The notes under the pieces are model-generated. The model did no database searches, had not been told where the DNA came from, and saw only the letters and a program-made list of their open reading frames with translations. A stretch of 29,918 nt of DNA from Thoreauomyces humboldtii (taxonomy: Eukaryota; Chytridiomycota; Chytridiomycetes; Spizellomycetales; Powellomycetaceae): assembly GCA_027596035.1 (NCBI GenBank), contig JADGJA010000214.1, forward strand, positions 1 through 29,918. Reading direction: 5' to 3'. This document shows, piece after piece, positions 20,819-29,918 of the stretch (position 1 is its first letter; every line of letters begins with the position of its first letter). A program made the translations under genes and the position numbers.

Positions 20819-22899
20819 CTACCTGATCGGCGGGACGGTCGCCGCAAATGCCACATCGGCCGGTAACCTAAAGCTAATGCAGAGCATCTCCTTGCTCGGT
20901 GCCACGTTCCTCACGTTGTGCACCTTGACTAGGTTGTCTCCTATCCGTGCTCCGATGACGGCTTCCACTCGCTGCGGAAGACACAGCGCGGATAAGGTTA
21001 AGCCGGCGCGAAAGGAACGCGCTATTCATGTGAGGTCATCCATTACCTTTATGACATCCTCCGTTGCATCTTCCTTGTTGGAGAAGCAATGGCAGTGGAT
21101 CATCGGAAGTCGGTCGAGAGGAACTTCCGCTTCATGACCTTCGAGGAGGCCTCGGAATGCGTCTGTTTTTATAATCAGACAATGTCAAATCTCCCTCCCA
21201 GCGCTCTTGTCTTGGCTTCGCGAGATACAAAAAAAAACACATACCGAGGAACTCTATGGCTGTGTCGGGAAGGTTCATGACGTATTGGTCGAACCACCGG
21301 AAACCTCCTTTCACTTGCAGCGCTACGGGCAGAGGTGCGATGGCAGTCCCCATGCTTGGTACTGATGGGGCAGACAAGCCGACGGCACCGTTACTGGTAC
21401 GGTTTCCTCGAACAGTCTTCGCCATCGGGACATTACTTCGTAGTTTGTTGAGGATTTGACCGGCATTTAGAAGCTTCAACGATTCTTTGATAAAGTCCCG
21501 CCCGTCCGTGTTGAAGGGTTGCACAAGGTGTCCGACCTTTTTGAGGTACGGTGTGCTATGAGCACAGAGCTCTTATTCCAACGATCTCCTGTGGAAGCGC
21601 ACCTTGTTGATATTGATATTCTCGCACAGGAACTCGTGGCTCGCTGGATTTAGATCGTTCGCAAAGACCACGCATCCACGATTCTTTGCCGCTGGAATGG
21701 CGTACGGCCCGACGCCCCCAAAGACATCGCAAACGAGCTGATTCTTGCCGAAGGACTTTACGATGCGGTCGTGTTCAGTCTGCAATCGCGAGTTCCAGTA
21801 AACGCGGGAGAAATCGAAACGAAACCGACACCCGCTCTCATGCTGATGGAAAGCGGTGGGGTTGCGAGGTCAGCAAAGCATGTCCGAAACTAGTGGCTTG
21901 GAGAGTGGCATTCTCCATACCACTTCAGCCATCATATCATTGTCACCGCACAAGAGCTCCATTTGGAAGAAGCGAAACGTGTGGTCGATGTTGCCCGTCT
22001 TGTTGACGATGGTTCGCAAGTTTGGGTTTTTCTGCCAAGATGTGTGAGCCGAATTGCGACTGAACGCAAATTCACGGAGCGTTTCCATACATACATCGAG
22101 TAGCACTTCGCCAATGATATGTTTATATGGAAGATACTGATCACGAAGGTTCACATGCGCTGAAAGCGAAACCCCTGTTTCAGAGTGCTAGATCTCGAAC
22201 AACAAGACCTCGTTGAAACGAGATGCCTCGAGCTACCTATGTGACCCACAGCTTCGAACGCGCCCGGCACATCAATGTCGTCCGGCAAGATCGACCGAAG
22301 CACCTGATCTTACAAATCTTCCAGTATCAGCATTGCGATGTCCATCCGTACCATGATCCATGCCACACACTCTGCTCACCGGCCGTCCAGTATTCGTACC
22401 CCACGGTTAACGCATACTTTGTCACTTCGCCACCCTCTCTTTCGACGAAATCTTTCACGAGCGTTGGCAAAGGATCTAATCGATACAATCCGAAGGGCTT
22501 TGTTGGAGGTCGGCGGGTATGATCTGCATTCTCTTTCCGCTTTACTGCAAAAGAGGTCCTCACCAGTCGTCTCCGTGATCGACGTGTTGAGCAACACGAG
22601 TCGACGGGCGGTCTTTTCAGCAGCACCTTCCAGGTTGTCGGTTGGATCTTCCACGATGCCGCGTTGGCGAGGGTAGTTCAGAATGAGACTATCATGAACC
22701 CTGAAGCGGTGAGCATGCCTTTCGCTGAGGAGAAATGGATGAGAACATGAACGTACCCGGAGGGAGCCAGCTCCTTCATGGCTCTAGCGCAGGAAGCGGC
22801 TGGAACTCTCAATGCAACCAAGTTGAGCGTTCTTTGGAAAAGAGCCCGGTTGAGCTTCGCCAGGCCTTTGTTGGCCGGAGGTGACAGAACGGTGGTCAT
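20819..22899 (-). CDS. TRM5: tRNA (guanine37-N1)-methyltransferase TRM5, 490 aa, ten exons
   Basis: Uses S-adenosylmethionine to methylate N1 of G37 in tRNAs, preventing +1 frameshifts; it acts in cytoplasm and mitochondria. Exons (minus strand): 22899-22757, 22700-22564, 22523-22380, 22308-22237, 22159-22095, 22031-21921, 21842-21603, 21536-21245, 21162-21047, 20971-20819; all phases agree. Landmarks in order: N-terminal [17 protein letters not shown], then [53 protein letters not shown], the SAM-binding [18 protein letters not shown] and ANDLNP, then [14 protein letters not shown], and the C-terminal [18 protein letters not shown]. These are hallmarks of the Trm5/Tyw2 family, and the C-terminus fits Trm5. 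Intron 2 is very short (40 nt as drawn). The start is the first ATG of the conserved frame; no long mitochondrial presequence is evident. Confidence 0.94.
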
Positions 22900-23183
22900 G
22901 TTGAATCCGCAGGAAGTAGGCTGCCAGCGCGCCGGAGAGGTTCAAACGTTTCGAGAAGAATGTCCCAAGATTAAGTGGTCAACGGAATGCCCAAGGACGC
23001 AAGCCGAAGGATGCGCAAAAACTTTGAGAGTCAAGCAGCCTTCGGACTTTTCGGACGGACGAGGAACAGAAGTGGCAGCAAGCAAATATCGAATAATCGA
23101 TACAACAATGAAAACACTCTACAATGACAGGGTTATGAAAGATGGGGTGGGCGCCAAGCAACAGACAAGAGACAAGAGGGTCT

Positions 23184-25306
23184 TCAGTTGAAGCTGAAGC
23201 CGTTCGTGGGGACGGACATGGAGTTGGGGAAGGCAAAAGTTCCGGTGCTCTCGTCAACTTCGGGCTCCATGGCTTCCTCATCCTCCTCATCGCTAAAGTA
23301 CTTGTCGATAATGGAGAAGGCCTTGTCGTAAATTTCAGCGTTGTCATGCATCTGAAGATTGTAAATCTGTAGACAAGCCGATGATGTGTCAGCGAGTTCA
23401 TTGGTTCGGCCTTGAGTTTTCGTAAACGCCTTACCTTTTCCACGCCCATCGCCTCTTCGATGAATATTGCCATTTGATTGGCGCCACCCGTATCCAGACG
23501 CTCAAGTTCGCCAACCTTGAGTATGTTCTCCAAACCGTCGAGCGCTACCTGAGTAATCTTGTTGTCACCGCAAGTAAGCAAGTCGCAAAGGGGCTTGATG
23601 CAGCCCTGCGTGACCAGGTATCTGGAGATCGGGAAGTGAGCCTACGAATAGAGCAAAGCGAAAATAGTGTCCGTCCTACTTGATCTGTTCGGGCTTGGCA
23701 AGTCCGCCGCTAGTAGCGTTTGAAATGGCCCAGCATGCCTCTTTCTTGGTCTTAAAGTCACCAGAGGACAAGATGCCGACCAGCGGGGGGATCAAGTTGG
23801 CATCGATGATACTCTACGTGAAAATCCTGGGTCAGCGCAGACCCTAGAAATCACACTTGGTCCCCAGGGAAGATGCTCATACCTGAATTTGCACAGCGTT
23901 TCCAGCTGTGACGTTCGAGATCGTCCAGCAAGCCTCCTTTCGAATGCCTTCCTTTGCGCTAGTCAGAAGGGACAGCAGAGCTGGGAGGGCGCCGCAGTTG
24001 ACAACAATTTGGGTTTGGATATCATCTCCAGTGACAATGTTGCCGATAGAACGCAAGGCAGGGGTCTGCACGCTGAAGGACTGATGCGTAAGCAAGGAGA
24101 CCAAGCGACGGCAGGCGTCAGTCTCGATGACGGCCTGGATCTTTTCGTTGGCGCCATCAGAAAGGTACGAAATCGCCCAGCAAGCATCAGTCAGCACTTC
24201 CTCGTCATTGTTGTACAGGAGCTTGGCGAGCACGGGCAATGCAGGAGAAATCTGTGGAGCACCTAGATATTAGACTTGGACCAGCGTGCCTCAGTAGTGA
24301 AGATTGCGTTTACCGAGTTCCAGTCGGGCTGAGGGGATTTGCCTCGGCACAAGTTGGACAGCGTCCAAGTTGCGTTCCTTAGCATCGTGAGCTTGCCCGT
24401 TGTGTCATTCAGCACGTTAAGGAGGGGCCGAAGAGCGCCTTCACGCAAAACGTAATCGCGACAGCTTGGAGAATCTCCCGCAATGTTTCCGAGGGCCCAA
24501 ACCGCCTGCAACGAGTCCAGGTAAGCATCAATTTACCCCAAAGCGATGATGCTTGGTCTGAAGTGAGTGTATACCTGCTCTCGAACATCAGAAATGGGAG
24601 AGCTTAGGAGCTCAATAAAAACTGGAACCGCATTGGCCTCCATGACAACTTTGGTCTGGTCGGAGGAGCCGGATGCAATGTTGGTCAAAGCCCAAGCGGC
24701 TTCGAACTAAATAAAAAAGTTCAGACAAAGATCATCCGGTCTGGGGAGTATGTGTCGTATCTCACCTGCAACACAGGATTGGGAGATCTCAGGAACTCGA
24801 CAAACTTGGGGATGACGCCCGAGGCAATGACCTCTTCGATCGGCGGGTTCTTTTCCTTGCTGAGCAACTTTCGGAACCGAGCAGTCGCGTTCGCTTGCAC
24901 ATCGATGTTGTCCGAGAAGACGCCTGCGAGCATCTCCTGGATGGTCTCGGACATCTGAACGAGAGGATAGCCTGGGCATCAGCCAAAGATCGGGAGGTAA
25001 AGAAGGGGAAAGTACTTGACCGCACCTGCAGCGAGCTGCCATCGTTCATCTCATCCTCCGACTCGGAGAGATCTCCGCTTGCAAAGATATTCCTGCGCTT
25101 CGCCATGCTCTCCTCCTTCTTTGCCTTGCGGAGCTCGACGGCCTAAGGAAGGTATCAGTGATGCGGCTACACCCTCAGACACGTGCAGTTAGGTTGCCTA
25201 CCTGATCTTCACGGTTACGGCGCAATTCATCCGACTTCATGGCTCCCCGATTCTTGAACTGCTGCTTCCGGTGTTCCGGCAACCTGCTGGCGCTTCCGGC
25301 AGACAT
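23184..25306 (-). CDS. SRP1: Importin subunit alpha (karyopherin alpha), 535 aa, nine exons
   Basis: Adaptor that binds classical nuclear localisation signals and hands cargo to importin beta. Exons (minus strand): 25306-25202, 25142-25026, 24954-24766, 24706-24575, 24505-24314, 24251-23883, 23813-23680, 23621-23435, 23366-23184; phases agree throughout. The N-terminal importin-beta-binding domain (about 1-60) is rich in Arg/Lys: [20 protein letters not shown] and RRNREDQ. Ten Armadillo repeats follow, with the NLS-groove Trp/Asn pairs visible as [69 protein letters not shown] and [12 protein letters not shown]. The C-terminal acidic cluster [14 protein letters not shown] is typical. Length is standard for the fungal protein. 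A 5' UTR intron (about 25427-25318) is possible, since GTAGGT and TACTAG flank it. TRM5 lies 284 bp downstream on the same strand. Confidence 0.96.
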
Positions 25307-25687
25307 GATGTTGGTTTCTAGTAGGCAAAAGGCGTCAGGATAGGTAGACTGCCACGCTCAGAGTACGGTGAACCCTTGAAGCTTGGGTGCATGACTGAAG
25401 TGCCGCCGATGACCCTCCGAAACCTACCGTAGCGTAGAGAAAGGACGGGAGACGAGGTGATGGGGACGCTAGGCAGGGTTGTCGTAGGAATGCTGTCTTA
25501 CAGCGTGGGAAATGCGTAGCAGGTTGAAACGGAAAGGGGGGCAAGTGCCTTTTTCTCAAGACAGTCAGAGCGACGGGGAAGGGGGTCAACTTTCGGACAC
25601 ACACTCTCGATGGGGAGAGAGCAACAAAGGAGGAGGCTGGTTCTTCAATCCAGCTTCACCTGTCGAGAACCCCCTTCCTTCTGTGAC
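25307..25687. other. Promoter and leader of importin alpha; 3' region of the HNH gene
   Basis: 381 bp between two minus-strand genes. It holds a possible 5' UTR intron of importin alpha (donor GTAGGT at 25427, acceptor TACTAG ending at 25318). No other gene was seen. Confidence 0.45.
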
Positions 25688-26767
25688 TCAACCCCCCTTC
25701 TTTCCCTCCCTTTGTCCCCTTTGTCCCTCTCGGCACCCCCCCAGCGTCAGGGCGCGGATCGCGTCCGCGGCCGTTCTCTCCTCCCCCACCATCTGGCTGT
25801 ACAACGCGTCGTCCGCCTCTCGGGAAGGGGTAAGCGTCTGCCAGTGAAGGGTATACTTGGGCTCCGCAATGCTGTCTCCCATTACGGCAGCCGCCGACCG
25901 GCCTGTCCAAGATCTGCCCGAGCGCTCTGCGGAACCGTTCTTGGTGCTTCCCAGGTCGCGTCTCTCGCCGCCGCCAATCCCACTATGGCCACCTGCGCCG
26001 CCGAAACCTCCACCGCTGCCGTCTCCGCTACCATCGCCGCCGCCTACGTCCCAACCACGGTGAGTCACCTCTTCCCAAGAGACGAGGGCACTCGCAAGAA
26101 CCGTTCGCGCGTGAGCTGTCAGCAGGTTTTCAAAAACTGCATTGCTGTGAGATCGGTCCATGCGGAGCAGGCTTCCGGCAAGCAGAGCGTAATCGTGGTG
26201 GCCGTACGGATTGGCGAAGACAACGCCTTGAGGAGTGGGGATCGCGCACCAATCGTTGGCGTGGAATCCCCTGTGATGATTTGGGCACAATGTAAAACCG
26301 TTGCGGGGGTCGTTGACACCATGGTTGCGGCGCGGGATTTTTTTGTTTTGCATCAGGAAGTTCCACTACGGGGGGAGCAGGGAGTCTCGGTAAGTTTGTC
26401 AGTAGAAGTCAATGTGACCCTGCGGTCGCTTTTGTTCCGGCTATACTCTTCTTCCTCTTCATTCATACTCGCTCATCGCCGCTCGTCCTTCTGCGTCCTT
26501 CGCTCTTCATCGAACAAGTCGAGCAGGGTTACTGCCTTCCCAGGACATGACGGGCCGATGCCATCGGAACGCCCTTCGCGGTCACCCACTCTCCAACGGT
26601 GTCTGTCTAATGTCGAGACCTAAACCCCCCAGAGGCCAGCTAACCTTGTCTGGCGAAGACTTCGGCACAATGTGCGCATGGTCAACGGCACGAGACCAAC
26701 CGCAAACGACGCAGATGCATCCGTCGCGTTCATCTATGTGCGAATCGAAAAATGCCGACGTTACCAA
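25688..26767 (-). CDS. HNH-domain protein, 5' end unresolved or damaged
   Basis: A fungal HNH-nuclease-like protein of unknown role. Exon A (26767-26645, upstream limit uncertain) reads DGCICVVCGWSRAVDHAHIV, then PKSSPDK and a GTTAGC donor. After a 279-nt intron, the acceptor CCCCGTAG opens exon B (26365-25688), reading WNFLMQNKKIP, HGVNDPRNGFTLCPNHHRGF and ending at a stop codon at 25688. CxxC, DHAHI, DPRNG and CPNHH are the metal-binding and catalytic marks of the fungal HNH family. After about residue 135 the protein has a long Gly/Ser/Asp-rich stretch and a charged C-terminus. There is no ATG in frame before exon A: the frame meets a TAA near 26790-26795, and TTG at 26767 is only the edge of what I can follow. 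Either a first exon lies further upstream or the 5' end is lost. A tRNA-like element occupies exactly that place on the other strand. Confidence 0.7.
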
Positions 26768-26772
26768 TGTAT

Positions 26773-26857
26773 CCTCTTTGTAGTACAGTGGTTAAGACAC
26801 TGTGCTATCGGACTTGCGAGTCCCTCGTGACCGGGGTTCTGAGTCTCGTCGACCGAA
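26773..26857 (+). mobile_element. tRNA-derived element (SINE-head-like) or degenerate tRNA gene
   Basis: TAGTACAGTGG at 26781-26791 matches the Pol III A box TRGYNNARNNG at every position. It is followed by TTAAGACACTG and then, about 45 nt on, by CCGGGGTTCTGAGTCTC, a B box GGTTCGAGTC interrupted by one extra T. A T5 run at 26928-26932 could end a Pol III transcript. The two ends do not pair into an acceptor stem, no anticodon arm folds properly, and a strong hairpin (GGACT/AGTCC) sits between the boxes, so this is not a working tRNA. The arrangement is typical of the tRNA-derived head of a SINE or of a tRNA pseudogene. No second copy was seen in the window, and no target-site duplication was confirmed. 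Confidence 0.4.
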
Positions 26858-26927
26858 CTTTGGCACGGATGAAGGAAGACTTCCACTTGAACCTCTCAAA
26901 TCTCATGATGGAGCGAAGTCTTTTGAC

Positions 26928-26932
26928 TTTTT
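26928..26932 (+). terminator. Possible Pol III terminator
   Basis: T5 run about 75 bp beyond the tRNA-like element, the first such run downstream of its B box. It is meaningful only if the element is transcribed. Confidence 0.25.
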
Positions 26933-27318
26933 ATTTTGTTTCATTTCGACCTTGGCTTTTTTGCTGCTCGCTTCGTTCTAATTCTGTTTTTCGGTTCCGG
27001 CTCACTGCTTCGCCATCGAAGACTGCATCACGTTAGCCTTTTTTTGGGCACGTATCCAGGACTATGAAGATGGACACATCATAAGAAATGCATTCGACCT
27101 CTCTTTGGGTCCCTTTTTTCCTTGGACTCTGACGGAACAACGGTTGCCACATCTATAGTGGATAACCCAGCTTGATGGCGCCTTTCATCCCTTCCCTCTC
27201 ACCCCATCCATTCTGTTGCTTTTGTACATACAAGATTTGTCGAATTCAAAAACACATTCCATATCGGGGAGACGAAAAAAAAAAGTCCTCCACAAGGGGC
27301 GACCCCAGACCAAAGCCC
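26933..27318. other. Intergenic stretch beyond beta-tubulin
   Basis: T-rich on the plus strand, with several T6-T7 runs; it contains the beta-tubulin 3' UTR at its right end. A first exon of the HNH gene could lie here on the minus strand (for example the ATG of MRFERFKWKS near 26911), but I could not connect it with convincing splice sites. Confidence 0.4.
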
Positions 27319-29043
<1,725 letters not shown>

Positions 29044-29102
29044 CTTGTGTCTCTGCTATTCCGAGATGGGACGAAACCAATCAGCTTCTCGTTCGACACA
29101 CG

Positions 29103-29156
<54 letters not shown>

Positions 29157-29918
29157 CGCTCGTCTGCAGCACACTTTCTCTCATAGGAAGAAAGCGGAAG
29201 GGCTGTTTCCTGCCCCGAAGGTGCAACGGAAACGACGATGGGCGTCCCTGTGCGAGCGCAGCCGGCCGCTGGCATGTGACATCTGGCATCCACTCACCCA
29301 CCTGGTGTTTGTAGAAGGACGAGGGTGGTGGGGAATCGAGAAGTTTTGCCTGCTTCTGCCTTCTGGCTGACTTTGGTGGATGCTGTAAGGGAATGTGAGG
29401 GCCGTAGAGTAGAGTCCTCCTTAGTGTGGGAAAATGGGAGCGACGAGAGACAAAGGCCAGAGAGCGAAAACGAGGCGCTCACACCCAGTCTCTCTTGGGA
29501 CCCAACGCGCTGCCCGTGTGTTTGTGTGTGCACTCGAGCGATCTCTTCGTCTGTTCTTCGGACATTTTGAGACCTATCGAAAACAGACCACAGAAGAAGC
29601 AAAGCTCTGTTCCTTTGGCAACATCACTTGGGTATGAAGAGTACAATCGATCAGAAATCTCTTACTGCCTTCATTCTCGTGTTAGTCCTAAGAGAAGATG
29701 CGAGGGGCTTGATCATTCCAATCATTCAAAAAGAACCACTACTGTAAAAACCTTGAAATGGGAGCAAAGCCCGTCCTTGATTGGAAATGGTACAAGGATG
29801 ATCCCACGAGGAGGTCCCGCAGCTCTCTGTCTCGCAAGCAAGTATATACATTTATATGCACATGTATTGTATGCCGTCCGTTCTTGGACTGGAGGGGGTG
29901 GAGGGCAGACGTCGGCGG
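29044..29918. other. Beta-tubulin upstream region to the window edge
   Basis: Contains the CT microsatellite and the beta-tubulin promoter. No coding frame with recognisable content was found between 29160 and 29918, nor any RNA gene. Confidence 0.5.
29105..29152. repeat. (CT)24 microsatellite in the beta-tubulin leader or promoter
   Basis: Twenty-four uninterrupted CT units, read as (AG)24 on the coding strand of beta-tubulin, 62-109 bp before its ATG. It is followed by CGCTCGCTCG. GA/CT tracts near fungal promoters can exclude nucleosomes, and repeat number is probably variable between strains. Confidence 0.95.

Noticed and set aside
26773..26857. Functional tRNA gene
   Set aside because: The acceptor ends do not pair, the T-loop has an extra base and no standard anticodon arm forms; only the A box is intact.

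Overview
This is a nuclear chromosome segment of a fungus, most likely a basidiomycete. The support is intron-rich genes with short GT-AG introns (mostly 53-92 nt) and CTAAC/CTAAT-type branch sites, CT-rich promoters, a Ras protein with the GGGG P-loop common in basidiomycetes, and a beta-tubulin with Cys165. I cannot name genus or species. All exon coordinates below were worked out by hand from splice signals, reading phase and family knowledge.

Layout, left to right: (1) a doubtful C-terminal exon of a gene running in from the left edge (to 462, +); (2) a six-exon short-chain dehydrogenase/reductase (1024-2324, -); (3) a RAS GTPase (3382-4211, +); (4) a 74-residue two-exon gene (4594-4968, -) that is easy to miss and resembles the KEOPS subunit GON7; (5) a large intronless gene (5477-8221, +) for a domesticated reverse transcriptase of the rvt family, with a clear TATA box; (6) an eight-exon gene joining a PPPDE peptidase, a thioredoxin and a PUL domain (9943-12375, +); (7) the giant HEAT-repeat ribosome-biogenesis protein UTP10 (14178-20542, +); (8) the tRNA m1G37 methyltransferase TRM5 in ten exons (20819-22899, -); (9) importin alpha in nine exons (23184-25306, -); (10) an HNH-domain protein whose 5' end is not resolved (25688-26767, -), next to a tRNA-derived, SINE-head-like element (26773-26857, +); (11) beta-tubulin in six exons (27319-29043, -), with a long CT microsatellite in its leader.

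Most genes are housekeeping: ribosome assembly, tRNA modification, nuclear import, cytoskeleton and Ras signalling. There is no operon or gene cluster in the bacterial sense. The parts most worth a second look are the rvt gene and its promoter, the hidden GON7-like gene beside it, the PPPDE-thioredoxin-PUL fusion with a duplicated splice donor, and the tRNA-derived element at the damaged or unresolved start of the HNH gene. The intergenic stretches 8222-9942 and 12376-14177 are long for this neighbourhood, and I found no convincing gene in either.
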